Shown in pieces: positions 9,002 to 17,396 of a DNA stretch of 64,000 nucleotides (positions are counted from its first letter, which is position 1; each line of letters starts with the position of its first letter). Below the pieces are notes generated by a model. It saw only the letters and a program-made list of their open reading frames with translations, searched no databases and had not been told where the DNA came from. The stretch comes from Lysobacter niastensis (GTDB lineage: Bacteria; Pseudomonadota; Gammaproteobacteria; Xanthomonadales; Xanthomonadaceae): positions 372,001 through 436,000 of the forward strand of contig NZ_JADLZT010000002.1 in NCBI RefSeq assembly GCF_015453285.1, read 5' to 3'. The position numbers and the translations under genes were made by a program.

Positions 9002-9024
9002 GCGCGATGACGTTGTCATCGCGC
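9002..9024. promoter_or_regulatory. Perfect inverted repeat between fbp and the sigma-54 activator gene
   Basis: Two perfect 10-base arms (GCGCGATGAC and its complement) flank a 3-base centre. The site lies 30 bases after the fbp stop codon and 73 bases upstream of the activator ATG, both genes being on the minus strand. No U tract follows on the minus strand, so it is either an operator of the activator gene or an intrinsic hairpin after fbp. Confidence 0.45.
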
Positions 9025-9053
9025 ATGATCCGCTTTCAGCCGTGTTGGCTGCT

Positions 9054-10106
9054 TCACTTACTTGAATGGGACGTGTCGTGCTCGGCGTGGTACCGCACCG
9101 CGGCTTCGACTTCCTTCTTCGAACCGATGAAGACCGGCACGCGCTGGTGCAGGCCCGTGGGCTGTACTTCCATCATGCGCTGGCGACCGGTGCTTGCCGC
9201 GCCGCCCGCCTGCTCCACCAGGAAGCTCATCGGATTGGCTTCGTACATCAGGCGCAGCTTGCCGCCCTTCGGCGCGCACTTGCTGTCCAGCGGATAGCTG
9301 AAGATGCCGCCGCGGGTCAGGATGCGATGCACGTCGGCGACCATCGAGGCGACCCAGCGCATGTTGAAGTCCTTGCCGCGCGGGCCTTCCTTGCCGGACA
9401 GCAGGTCGCCGACATAGCGCTGCATCGGCGGCTCCCAGAAGCGCTGGTTGGACATATTGACCGCGAACTCCTTCGTTTCCTCCGGAATCGACATGCCGCG
9501 CGTGGTCATCATGAAGCTGCCGACTTCACGGTCGAGCGTGAAGGCGTGCGTGCCGTTGCCGACGGTCAGCACCAGCATCGTGCTCGGGCCGTAGGTGGTG
9601 TAGCCGGCGCAGACCTGCTGCGTACCCGGCTGCAGGAAGTGTTCGTCGGCGGCGTTGGTGACGCCGTCCGGGCAGCGCAGCACCGAGAAGATCGTGCCGA
9701 CCGAGATGTTCACGTCGATGTTGGACGAACCATCGAGGGGATCGAACAGCAACAGGTAGTTGCCGCGCGGGTAGACGTCAGGGATCGGGTGTGAGGTGTC
9801 CATTTCCTCGGACGCCAGGCCGGCGAGGTGGCCGCCCCAGGCGTTGGCTTCGAGCAGGATCTCGTTGGACAGCACGTCCAGCTTCTTCTGAGCCTCGCCC
9901 TGGATGTTCATGCTGGCAACACCTGGGGTACCGGCATCGCCCAGGACGCCGCCGAGCGCACCCTTGCCGACCGCGATGGAGATCGTCTTGCAGGCGCGGG
10001 CGACGACCTCGATCAGCAGGCGCAGGTCGGCGTTGATGCGGCCGGCCCGCTGTTCCTCGATCAGGTAGCGGGTCAGGGAGATGGACTGCGTCGGTGAACT
10101 GGACAT
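9054..10106 (-). CDS. fbp: Class 1 fructose-1,6-bisphosphatase
   Basis: A 350-residue gluconeogenic enzyme that hydrolyses fructose 1,6-bisphosphate to fructose 6-phosphate. The metal- and substrate-binding signature [20 protein letters not shown] is complete, with the catalytic motif continued by [29 protein letters not shown] and the sugar-binding [20 protein letters not shown]. The start at ATG 10106 ([11 protein letters not shown]) is preferred to ATG 10139, since class 1 enzymes start a few residues before SLTRYL. It is divergent from the NIPSNAP fusion gene, sharing about 150 bases of intergenic DNA. Confidence 0.96.
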   Translation of the reverse strand: MSSSPTQSISLTRYLIEEQRAGRINADLRLLIEVVARACKTISIAVGKGALGGVLGDAGTPGVASMNIQGEAQKKLDVLSNEILLEANAWGGHLAGLASEEMDTSHPIPDVYPRGNYLLLFDPLDGSSNIDVNISVGTIFSVLRCPDGVTNAADEHFLQPGTQQVCAGYTTYGPSTMLVLTVGNGTHAFTLDREVGSFMMTTRGMSIPEETKEFAVNMSNQRFWEPPMQRYVGDLLSGKEGPRGKDFNMRWVASMVADVHRILTRGGIFSYPLDSKCAPKGGKLRLMYEANPMSFLVEQAGGAASTGRQRMMEVQPTGLHQRVPVFIGSKKEVEAAVRYHAEHDTSHSSK

Positions 10107-10254
10107 GGCGCGGCGGCAGGCGGACAAAAGGGCCGCCATTGTCGCCGATGCCGCCCGCTCCGGGCAGCAGCAGGGACCTCACCGCTGCTGACATCAGGCT
10201 GGCAGCAGGCCCGGCGCACGCTCTCCGGCATGGAAAACACCGGAGGAGCAGACG

Positions 10255-11583
10255 ATGGACCTGATGCAACTGACTGCCGGCTTCAATGCGGCCGCCCTGG
10301 CGATGGCCGAGGGGGCGCACGCCGCTGTACCGGCCCGACCCGGGCCGGCCGCGACTGAGGCGGACGACGGCCGCCACGACTTCGATTTCCTCCATGGCCA
10401 CTGGCGGATCCGAAACGAGCGCCTGCGCGAGCGCATGGCCGGCGCCCAGGATTGGGAGGTATTCCACGCCACCCAGGTCTGCCGGCCGTTGCTGGGAGGC
10501 CTGGGCAACGTCGACGACTTCGTCAGCGACTGGCAGCGCCCGGGTACCGACGGACGATTCCTGGGCATGACCCTGCGGCTGTTCCGGCCCGAGTCGCGGC
10601 AGTGGCACATCTATTGGGCGGGCAGCCACGACGGCGTGCTGGAAGCGCCGATGGTCGGCGCGTTCGCGGACGAGGTGGGCACCTTCCACGGCGTGCTGGG
10701 GCACGCAGGCCACCCGGTGCAGGTGCGTTTCACGTGGGAGCACAGCAGCGCCCATGCCGCCCATTGGCAGCAGGCGTTCTCCGGCGATGGCGGCCGTAGC
10801 TGGGAGACGAACTGGCACATGTGGTTCCGCCGCACCGACGAACACGGCGCACTGCTGCATGACGATGCCGTGATCGAACTGCGCCAGTACACGATGCAGC
10901 CCGGTCGCCGCGACGAGTTCATCGCGCTGTTCGAACGCGAGTTCGTCGAAACCCAGGAAGCGGTCGGCATGCATGTCATCGGCCAGTTCCGCGACCTCGA
11001 TGCCGACAACCGGGTCGTGTGGCTGCGCGGGTTTCCGGGCATGCCGGCGCGCAGGCATGCACTGGATTCGTTCTATTCCGGGATGCACTGGCAACGGCAT
11101 CGCGACGCCGCCAACGCAACGCTGATCGACAACGACGACGTGCTGTTGCTGCGCCCGGCGCGACCAGGATCGGGTTTTGCCGCATCGGCGCCGCGTCCAC
11201 CGATCGGCGCGAAGGGGCAGGACGGGGCGTTGATCGAGGCCGGCATCTGCCTGCTCGATGCACCGGCCGCACAAGGTTTTCTCGATACGTTCGATCGCGA
11301 ACTGGCGCCGCGCCTGCGTGCAGCCGGCGCCGCGCTGATCGGCGTGTACGTGACCGAATCCAGCGAGAACACCTACCCGCGCCTGCCAGTTCGCGAAGGC
11401 GAGCAGGCGCTGGTGTGGTTCGCGCGGTTCGACGACGTCGAGGCGCACCACCGCTACGAAGCAGCGCTGCTGGCTGATGAAAGCTGGCGCGCTGCCTTGT
11501 CGCGCCGGCTCGGGCAGGGATTGAAGCACCTCCCGCAACGGCTGCGGCTGTCGCCGACGTCGCGCTCGGAGTTGAGAGGGTGA
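10255..11583 (+). CDS. DUF1579-like/NIPSNAP fusion protein
   Basis: A 442-residue cytoplasmic protein in two parts. Residues about 40-205 form a beta-rich domain with HDFDFLHGHWRIRNERL, LLGGLGNVDDF, LRLFRPESRQWHIYWA and DGGRSWETNWHM, like DUF1579/lipocalin-like proteins. From residue 208 comes a NIPSNAP domain (IELRQYTMQPGRRDEFIALF), followed by a second, more divergent ferredoxin-like half (DTFDRELAPRLRAAGAALIG to ALVWFARFDDVEAHHRYEAA), so a NIPSNAP-type pair may be built in one chain. ATG 10255 has AGGAG upstream. A regulator gene starts 64 bases downstream on the same strand and might be its partner. Function is unknown; NIPSNAP-type domains are often found with small-molecule catabolism. 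Confidence 0.82.
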   Translation: MDLMQLTAGFNAAALAMAEGAHAAVPARPGPAATEADDGRHDFDFLHGHWRIRNERLRERMAGAQDWEVFHATQVCRPLLGGLGNVDDFVSDWQRPGTDGRFLGMTLRLFRPESRQWHIYWAGSHDGVLEAPMVGAFADEVGTFHGVLGHAGHPVQVRFTWEHSSAHAAHWQQAFSGDGGRSWETNWHMWFRRTDEHGALLHDDAVIELRQYTMQPGRRDEFIALFEREFVETQEAVGMHVIGQFRDLDADNRVVWLRGFPGMPARRHALDSFYSGMHWQRHRDAANATLIDNDDVLLLRPARPGSGFAASAPRPPIGAKGQDGALIEAGICLLDAPAAQGFLDTFDRELAPRLRAAGAALIGVYVTESSENTYPRLPVREGEQALVWFARFDDVEAHHRYEAALLADESWRAALSRRLGQGLKHLPQRLRLSPTSRSELRG

Positions 11584-11647
11584 TGCACTTCCCATTCGAA
11601 GCGAGGGCATGCATTGAGCGGCGCCGCGCGCCGCGCGATCATGCCGC

Positions 11648-12340
11648 ATGCGTCGAGCCGACCGACTTTTCCTGCTGATCCATGCGCTGCGTGGCCGCCG
11701 TTCCGCCCTCACCGCGCAACGCCTGGCCGAGACGCTCGAGGTCTCGCTGCGGACCGTCTATCGCGACGTCGCCGACCTCCAGCGCTCGGGCGTGCCGATC
11801 GAGGGCGAGGCCGGCGTCGGCTACATGCTGCGCAAGGGCTCGGACATCCCGCCGCTGATGTTCACGCCCGGCGAGCTCGAAGCCCTGGTCGTCGGCACGC
11901 GCTTCGTGCGTGCCTTCGGTGGCGTGCGCCTGGGCCGCGAGGCCGCCGCCGCGCTGCTGAAGATCGAGGCCGTGCTTCCGCCGGAGCTGCGCGAACGCAG
12001 CCAGCGCACGCGCATCTTCGCGCCAGAAGTCGAGCGGATGGAGAACAGCGGCCTGATCGACGAGCTGCACGCCGCGGTGACTGCATCGCGCGTGCTGCGG
12101 CTCGACTACCGTGACAACGACTCGCGTATCACCCAGCGGGAGATCGAACCGTTGTGCCTGGCGTTCTGGGGTGGATCGTGGACGCTCGGCGCGTGGTGCC
12201 GCCTGCGTTGCGACTTCCGCAACTTCCGTCCCGATCGCATCGTCGCGTACGTGCCTACCGGCGAGGTCTTTGTCGAGGACGCCGAGCGCGGCCTCGATGC
12301 CTACCTTCGGGCTGTCAGTTCGCCGCGCACGGAGCCCTGA
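11648..12340 (+). CDS. HTH transcriptional regulator with WYL-type domain (YafY family)
   Basis: A 230-residue regulator. The N-terminal winged helix is of the HTH_11/DeoR type (LIHALRGRRSALTAQRLAET, SLRTVYRDVADLQRSG, then the wing EAGVGYMLR). The C-terminal ligand-sensing WYL-like domain includes VLRLDYRDNDSRITQREIEPLCLAF and the W-G-x-W-T-L-G-A-W-C-R-LR stretch, followed by FRPDRI. YafY-type proteins sense small ligands or DNA damage-related signals. It follows the NIPSNAP fusion gene and is separated from crcB by 61 bases. The start is ATG 11648; another ATG at 11641 is out of frame. Confidence 0.88.
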   Translation: MRRADRLFLLIHALRGRRSALTAQRLAETLEVSLRTVYRDVADLQRSGVPIEGEAGVGYMLRKGSDIPPLMFTPGELEALVVGTRFVRAFGGVRLGREAAAALLKIEAVLPPELRERSQRTRIFAPEVERMENSGLIDELHAAVTASRVLRLDYRDNDSRITQREIEPLCLAFWGGSWTLGAWCRLRCDFRNFRPDRIVAYVPTGEVFVEDAERGLDAYLRAVSSPRTEP

Positions 12341-12401
12341 CGCTGTGCATCGGCTGCCGCTGCCGTAACCTTCGCCAGTACCCGCCCGGAGATTGCCGTC
12401 C

Positions 12402-12788
12402 ATGCATGCCCTGATCGCGATTGCCATCGGCGCCACGCTCGGTGCATGGGCGCGCTGGGGCCTGGGCCTGTGGCTCAATCCGCTCAATGGTTCGCTGCCG
12501 CTGGGCACGCTCGCCGCCAACCTCACGGGCGGTTACGCGATCGGCCTGGCCGTGGCCTGGTTCGCCGCCAGTCCCGGCGTCGCGCCGGAATGGCGGCTGT
12601 TCGTCATCACCGGCCTGCTGGGCGGGCTGACGACGTTCTCGACGTTCTCCGGCGAAGCCGTGCAACTGCTGCAGCGCGGCCAGTACGGCTGGGCGCTGGC
12701 CCACGTCTCGCTGCACCTGTTCGGCTCGCTGGCGATGACGATGCTTGGGTTGCTGACGGTGCGCGGCCTGCGCGCCGCATTCGCGTGA
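12402..12788 (+). CDS. crcB: Fluoride export channel CrcB/Fluc
   Basis: CrcB dimers form a fluoride-selective channel in the inner membrane. The 128-residue protein has four predicted helices and the family motifs [20 protein letters not shown] and [12 protein letters not shown] with the polar track and central sodium-site residues. ATG 12402 ([11 protein letters not shown]) is preferred to the in-frame TTG three codons upstream. A DUF190 gene starts 11 bases downstream, a pairing common in proteobacteria for fluoride resistance. I looked for a fluoride riboswitch in the 61 bases upstream and saw none. Confidence 0.93.
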   Translation: MHALIAIAIGATLGAWARWGLGLWLNPLNGSLPLGTLAANLTGGYAIGLAVAWFAASPGVAPEWRLFVITGLLGGLTTFSTFSGEAVQLLQRGQYGWALAHVSLHLFGSLAMTMLGLLTVRGLRAAFA

Positions 12789-12798
12789 GGACACGGCC

Positions 12799-13158
12799 AT
12801 GGCGCATGCACTCGAATCCGAACACGACGACGCCCAGGCGGGTGTCTGCCTGAGTCTGTACGTGCAGGAGAGCCGGAGACACGAAGGACGGCTGCTGCAC
12901 GAATGGATCATCGAGCAGGCGCGCGCCATGGAGCTGCCCGGTGCGTCGGTGTTCCGGGCGATCGCCGGATACGGCCACCATGGCCGCATGCACCGGCAGT
13001 CGTACCTGGAGCTGCAGGGCGAGCTGCCGCTGGAAGTCGTGTTCGTGTTGAGTGTGGCGCAGTCCGACGCATTGCTGGCGAAACTGCGCGAGGCCGGCGT
13101 CGGCGCGTTCTGGGTGCGTACCGCAGCCGACTACGGCTTGCTGCCGGACGGCGGCTGA
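12799..13158 (+). CDS. DUF190 family protein, paired with CrcB
   Basis: A 119-residue protein of the DUF190 family, which has a PII-like ferredoxin fold. Typical features are the N-terminal LSLYVQESRRHEGRLLHEWI, the central GASVFRAIAGYGHHGRMH and the second half LPLEVVFVLSVAQSDALLAKL ending in a V/L-rich strand. DUF190 proteins are often encoded beside crcB, as here (11 bases after its stop), and are thought to assist in fluoride resistance or sensing, but their biochemistry is not settled. The response regulator gene converges 30 bases further on. Confidence 0.86.
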   Translation: MAHALESEHDDAQAGVCLSLYVQESRRHEGRLLHEWIIEQARAMELPGASVFRAIAGYGHHGRMHRQSYLELQGELPLEVVFVLSVAQSDALLAKLREAGVGAFWVRTAADYGLLPDGG

Positions 13159-13160
13159 GG

Positions 13161-13214
13161 TCAGATCACCCGCAGCGCGGTTGCCTTTCAGATCACGCGC
13201 AGCGTGATTGCCTT
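13161..13214 (-). repeat. 27-base tandem duplication of the response regulator 3' end
   Basis: Two directly adjacent 27-base copies (13161-13187 and 13188-13214) differ at only three positions. The copy at 13188 contains the last eight codons and stop of the response regulator gene; the other copy lies just beyond the stop and would encode KATALRVI and its own stop codon. It looks like a slippage or recombination duplication of the gene end. Confidence 0.9.
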
Positions 13215-13823
13215 GAGTACCGCGCGCGTGCGGTCGCGGGTCTCCAGCTTTTCGAGGATGGCCGACACGTAGTTCTTGACCGTGCCTTCGGCGAGGAACA
13301 TCGCGCGCGCGATCTCCTTGTTCGAATAGCCGCCGGCGAGCAGGCGCAGGATCGCCACTTCGCGTTCGCTGAAACGTTCGCGTGGCGCATCGGCTGCGTG
13401 GTACTGGTACCTCGCGCGCACCGGACCGGTGCTGACCGGCTGCAGCAGCGTTTCGCCCCGCGCCACCCGCGCGATGGCCTCGCGCAGGTCTTCCGGCGCG
13501 GCATCCTTGAGCAGGAAGCCCTGCGCACCGGCTTCGGTCGCGCGCAGCAGCAGTTCACTGTCGTCGAACGTGGTCAGCAGCAGCACCGGCGTGGCATCGC
13601 CGCGTTCGCGCAATCGGCGCAGCGCTTCGATGCCATCCACGCCAGGCATGCGCACGTCGCTGAGCACCACATCTACCGGCGTAGCGTCCAGCAGGTCGAG
13701 CAGTTCGGCTCCGTCCTGCGCTTCCAGCGCCACGGAGATGCCCTGCCGCTCGAGCAGGGCACGCAGACCCGCGCGCACGATGGCCTGGTCGTCGGCGAGG
13801 GCGATGCGCAGCTGGGCATTCAT
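13188..13823 (-). CDS. NarL/LuxR-family response regulator
   Basis: A 211-residue regulator with an N-terminal receiver domain (acidic pair in IALADDQAIVR, phosphoacceptor Asp56 in VVLSDVRMPG, Lys in GFLLKDAAPED) and a C-terminal GerE/LuxR helix-turn-helix (RFSEREVAILRLLAGGYSNK, EGTVKNYVSAILEKL). It is the output half of a DesK/LiaS-type two-component system: the kinase gene upstream overlaps its start by four bases (ATGA). The last 27 bases of the gene are duplicated just after the stop codon. Confidence 0.94.
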   Translation of the reverse strand: MNAQLRIALADDQAIVRAGLRALLERQGISVALEAQDGAELLDLLDATPVDVVLSDVRMPGVDGIEALRRLRERGDATPVLLLTTFDDSELLLRATEAGAQGFLLKDAAPEDLREAIARVARGETLLQPVSTGPVRARYQYHAADAPRERFSEREVAILRLLAGGYSNKEIARAMFLAEGTVKNYVSAILEKLETRDRTRAVLKAITLRVI

Positions 13824-14923
13824 GCAGGCAGATCCGCCTCGATGCGCAGGGAGCCACGCGGCGATGTCGACAACGACAGGCTTCCGCCGGCCGCGGCAAT
13901 GCGCTCGCGCATGCCGGCCAGACCGTTGCCCTCGCGCAGCGAACCGCGAACCCGGCCATCGTCGTCGACGCGCACCAGCAGGCGACCGCCGGTGCATGCG
14001 AGCGCGACCTGCACCGTGTCGGCATCGGCATGGCGGGCGCTGTTGGTCAGCGCTTCCTGCACCAGACGCAGTACCGCTTCGGCGACGATGGGATCGGTCA
14101 CATGCACGTCGTCGGCGACGGTGAGGCGAAGCGCCGGACGCGGCAGCGGTGCGGCGAGGGCGCGCAACGCGGTCGCCAGATCGAGGCCGCGCTCGTCGCG
14201 CATGGCCTGGACGATGCCGCGGATGTCGGACAGCAGCTCGCTCGACAGCTGCTGCGCCAGCGCCAGTTCCTGGCGGCCGTGGTAGGCCGGGTCGGCGGCG
14301 AGCGCGCGCAGGTTCAGCGTCATCGCGGTGAGCTTGTGGCCGGCGACGTCGTGCAGTTCGCGTGCCACGCGCAGGCGCTCGTTGTCGCGCACGGTGTCTG
14401 CAAGCAGTGCGCGCGTCGCCAGCAGGTCGGCGTTGACGTGGGCCAGGGCATCGCGGGCGCGTTCGGCGCTGACCGCGTACCACGCACACAGCGCAGCGAA
14501 AGCCTGGAATCCGGTGTTGACCATCACCACCGTCAGCGGCGCGCTGATCCCCGTGCGCCGGACCAGCAGGTAATACATGACGTCTGCGGCCAGTACCGCC
14601 AGCAGCGTGACGCGCGGCGGTGCGTGCCCGGCGAGCACGGCGACCCACACCACCAGCAGCACCTGCGAGATGCCGGGCCGGGCATCGAGCGCGATCAGCA
14701 CCAGAGCGATCACGGGCATCACCACCAGCGTCGCCGGCCGCAGCCAGGGGCGACGTGGCCACAGGTCGTTGGCGAACAGCAGCAGCGTGAACAAGGCCAG
14801 CAGCGCGATGCCCCACGGCAGTCGCTCGGCCGGCATCCAGCGCAGGCCCATGCCGACCGCGGCCAGCGTGAACAGGCCGGCCAGGTTCAGCGGTTGCAGC
14901 AGGTTGCGCAGGCGTTCGGACAT
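13820..14923 (-). CDS. Membrane sensor histidine kinase (DesK/LiaS type, HisKA_3)
   Basis: A 367-residue kinase with about five predicted membrane helices in residues 12-150 (for example GIALLALFTLLLFAND, VVMPVIALVLIALD and VVWVAVLAGH), then a HisKA_3 dimerisation helix with phosphoacceptor His191 in ARELHDVAGHKLTAM and an HATPase domain (VQEALTNSARHA, RVDDDGRV, GNGLAGMRERI). The start at ATG 14923 is preferred since residues encoded before it are noise. Its gene diverges from a polytopic membrane protein gene (149-base gap) that may be its target, as in liaRS or desKR systems (inference). Confidence 0.92.
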   Translation of the reverse strand: MSERLRNLLQPLNLAGLFTLAAVGMGLRWMPAERLPWGIALLALFTLLLFANDLWPRRPWLRPATLVVMPVIALVLIALDARPGISQVLLVVWVAVLAGHAPPRVTLLAVLAADVMYYLLVRRTGISAPLTVVMVNTGFQAFAALCAWYAVSAERARDALAHVNADLLATRALLADTVRDNERLRVARELHDVAGHKLTAMTLNLRALAADPAYHGRQELALAQQLSSELLSDIRGIVQAMRDERGLDLATALRALAAPLPRPALRLTVADDVHVTDPIVAEAVLRLVQEALTNSARHADADTVQVALACTGGRLLVRVDDDGRVRGSLREGNGLAGMRERIAAAGGSLSLSTSPRGSLRIEADLPA

Positions 14924-15072
14924 GCGTTCATGCTGCGCGGCCCGGGCAGGACAGGCAATGCCGCCGGTGCAGAAAGTTACTTCCGGCAGGTCGAAGCGAT
15001 GACGCCGGGCACTGCATCGCAAGGAAGCCGACGGACACGCTGGCGCCACACCGTTCCGTCGGGAGTCGCGCC

Positions 15073-15780
15073 ATGAATGCCTATGCCCTGCTCGTTGCCG
15101 GCCATGTGCTCGCCGGCACCCTCGCCCTGGTCACCTTCTGGATGGCGGCGCTGCTGCGCAAGGGCAGTCCCTCGCACCGCCGCACCGGCCAGGTCTACCT
15201 GTTGGCGATGTGCGCCATCGTCGCCACCGGCGCGCCGATGGCGGTGGCGCGCCTGCTCGACGGCCATCCGGTGACAGCGGCCTTCCTTGGTTACCTGGTG
15301 GTGATCACGGCGACGGGCATGTGGGGCGCGTGGCGCGCGATCCGCGATCGCGCCTCGGTGCAGCGCTATACCGGCCCGGTGTTCGTCGTCCTGGCGGCAT
15401 TGTCGCTGGCCAGCGGCTGCGCAGTGTTCGCCCTTGGCGTGAACGTGCAGTCGCCGCTGCTGACCGGCTTCTCGCTGGTGGGCGTGGCCGGCGGCCTCGG
15501 CATGATCGGCAAGCGCTTGCGCCGCGAACGGCTCGCATCGGATCCGCGCTGGTGGATGCGTGAGCACTACACATCGATGCTCGGCAACGGCATCGCCACC
15601 CACATCGCGTTCCTCGGCATCGGCCTGCCGCGACTGCTGCCATCGGTGAGCGGTACCGCCTTGCAGTACGTGGCGTGGTTCGCGCCGATCGGCGTGGCGA
15701 TCATCGCCAAGCTCATCCTCGACCGGCGCTGGGGTTCGCGCCCGCGGCACGGCATCGCTGTCGTCGCCAGTCGACCATGA
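15073..15780 (+). CDS. Polytopic membrane protein, DUF2306-like
   Basis: A 235-residue inner membrane protein with about six to seven helices (for example MNAYALLVAGHVLAGTLALV, LLAMCAIVATGAPMAVA and YVAWFAPIGVAIIAKLILD). It has KGSPSHRRTGQVYLL between the first helices and a C-terminal basic tail. The HRRxGxxY loop recalls the DUF2306-type membrane proteins. It is divergent from the NarL-type two-component system and is a plausible target of it. ATG 15073 has GGGAG upstream. Function is unknown. Confidence 0.8.
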   Translation: MNAYALLVAGHVLAGTLALVTFWMAALLRKGSPSHRRTGQVYLLAMCAIVATGAPMAVARLLDGHPVTAAFLGYLVVITATGMWGAWRAIRDRASVQRYTGPVFVVLAALSLASGCAVFALGVNVQSPLLTGFSLVGVAGGLGMIGKRLRRERLASDPRWWMREHYTSMLGNGIATHIAFLGIGLPRLLPSVSGTALQYVAWFAPIGVAIIAKLILDRRWGSRPRHGIAVVASRP

Positions 15781-15794
15781 GTCTCATGGCAATC

Positions 15795-15844
15795 GGTTAT
15801 TTCGCTCTGCAGATTCGTTTCAGCGGCACGCCGCGAAAATAACC
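15795..15844. repeat. Imperfect inverted repeat, 27-base loop
   Basis: Arms GGTTATTTCGC (15795-15805) and GCGAAAATAACC (15833-15844) are complementary except for one extra A. They are unusually AT-rich for this genome. The element sits after the DUF2306-like gene and 64 bases before the FAD oxidoreductase gene, so it may be a terminator, an operator or a small mobile-element relic. Confidence 0.4.
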
Positions 15845-15908
15845 CGCGCTTTACCCGGCCGCGCGCGCGTTCGCTTAGTAATGGACGCCCGACGACTGGA
15901 GACGGGCC

Positions 15909-17324
15909 ATGCGGATCAGCATCATCGGTGCGGGTTTCAGCGGTTGTGCATTGGCTACCGAGCTGGCACGTGTTGCCGGGCGCGGTATCGACGTACGCCT
16001 GATCGGCGCGCGCGACAGTCATGGTCGCGGTGTCGCCTATGGCGAGGCGCGACCGGAGCACCTGCTGAACGTGCGCGCGCGCGACCTGGGCGCGACGGCA
16101 GATCATCCCGGCGAGTTCGCCGACTGGCTCAACCTGACCGAGCGCGCACGGCACAGCTTCCTGCCGAGGCTGGTGTACGGCGAATACCTGCACTCGCGGT
16201 TGCAGACGGCCACGCAGTTGTCGTTGGCAGCGCTGAGCCACGTCGGCCAGGAAGCGATCGCGATCGAGCGGGAGGCCGGTGCTTTCCGCGTGTACCTTGC
16301 CGATGGCAGCGACTTCGCCAGCGACGTGGTGGTGCTCGCGGTAGGCGCCCTGCCCCCGCAGCCACTGAGCGGCGTGGGCCCGCGCCTGGCCGTGGATCCC
16401 GCGTACCTCGGCTGGCCGTGGCAGAACGGCCTCGACGGCAGTGGCGCGATCGACCGGGTTCCCACACAGGCGCGCGTGCTGGTCATCGGCACCGGACTGA
16501 CCATGGTCGATGTGGTGGCCACTTTGCAAAGGCGTGGCCATCGCGGGCCCATCACGGCGTTGTCGCGGCACGGCCTGCTGCCGCAGCCACACGCCGAACT
16601 GCCTTCAGCGCCCACCGCGCTGCCGCCAACGGTGCTGCAGGCCCTGCATGCGCACGACCTGCGCCAGCTGGTGCGTACGCTGCGTTCGCTGACGCCCATC
16701 GTCCCCGACTGGCGCAGCCCGGTCGACGCCCTGCGGCCGCACCTGCAGGCCTTCTGGCGTGGTCTGCCGGAAGCGCAGCGAGCCACGTTCCTGCGGCACC
16801 TGCGTTCGTACTGGGAAGTGCTGCGGCATCGTCTCGCGCCATCGCTGTCCAACGAATTGGAAGCGTTGCGCGAACGCGGCCGGCTGCGCATCCGCGCCGG
16901 ACGCATGCTGCGTGCACGGCGCGGTGCGGACGCAGTCGAGGTATCGATACGCGACCGGGGCTTCTCGCATGTCAGCAACGAAAGCTTCGACGTGCTGATC
17001 CGGGCGACCGGTTTCGACACCGACCTGGAGCGCACCACGCACCCGTTGATGGCGCACCTGCGCGAAGCCGGACTGGTCACCGCCGATGGGCACGGACTCG
17101 GAGTGAAGGCATCGCCGCGCTTCGAGGCGCTCGATCGTCATGGTGTTCCGGTGCGCGGCCTGTACTGCCTCGGGCCATTGCTGCGTGGCCAGTTGTGGGA
17201 GATCACCGCCGTGCCCGAACTGCGCGTGGCAGCGAAGCAGCTGGCGGCACAATTGCTGGCGCCGGCGGAGCGGGCTCAGGCCTTTGCGGAGCCGGCCAGA
17301 GCGATCATCGGCAGGACGCAGTGA
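15909..17324 (+). CDS. FAD/NAD(P)-binding oxidoreductase
   Basis: A 471-residue protein with an N-terminal Rossmann motif for FAD (ISIIGAGFSGCALATELA) and a VAYGEARPEHLLNVRARDLGAT segment typical of the NAD_binding_9 FAD/NAD(P) family. A second dinucleotide site follows (RVLVIGTGLTMVDVVATL), then VLIRATGFDTDLERTTHPL and a C-terminal VPVRGLYCLGPLLRG. These proteins oxidise or reduce small substrates and some act as putative acyl- or amino-group hydroxylases; no substrate can be read here. The start at ATG 15909 gives the motif at residue 2. A terminator hairpin follows 20 bases after the stop. Confidence 0.85.
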   Translation: MRISIIGAGFSGCALATELARVAGRGIDVRLIGARDSHGRGVAYGEARPEHLLNVRARDLGATADHPGEFADWLNLTERARHSFLPRLVYGEYLHSRLQTATQLSLAALSHVGQEAIAIEREAGAFRVYLADGSDFASDVVVLAVGALPPQPLSGVGPRLAVDPAYLGWPWQNGLDGSGAIDRVPTQARVLVIGTGLTMVDVVATLQRRGHRGPITALSRHGLLPQPHAELPSAPTALPPTVLQALHAHDLRQLVRTLRSLTPIVPDWRSPVDALRPHLQAFWRGLPEAQRATFLRHLRSYWEVLRHRLAPSLSNELEALRERGRLRIRAGRMLRARRGADAVEVSIRDRGFSHVSNESFDVLIRATGFDTDLERTTHPLMAHLREAGLVTADGHGLGVKASPRFEALDRHGVPVRGLYCLGPLLRGQLWEITAVPELRVAAKQLAAQLLAPAERAQAFAEPARAIIGRTQ

Positions 17325-17343
17325 TGACGAATGCCACAAACGA

Positions 17344-17367
17344 CAATCCCCGCTCGCGCGGGGATTG
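17344..17367. terminator. Bidirectional terminator hairpin between oxidoreductase and phhA
   Basis: Ten-base arms CAATCCCCGC (17344-17353) and GCGGGGATTG (17358-17367) with a 4-base loop lie between the converging FAD oxidoreductase and phhA genes. The minus-strand side is followed by TCGTTTG, a weak U-rich tail. Confidence 0.65.
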
Positions 17368-17396
17368 CATGCTCGGTGCCAGAAAGACCGCGAGGT

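Noticed and set aside
9778-11712. Long minus-strand open frame opposite the NIPSNAP fusion gene
   Set aside because: Composition of a shadow frame; the plus strand shows NIPSNAP and DUF1579-like motifs with AGGAG before its ATG.
12341-12401. Fluoride riboswitch before crcB
   Set aside because: The leader is too short and lacks the expected conserved loops.
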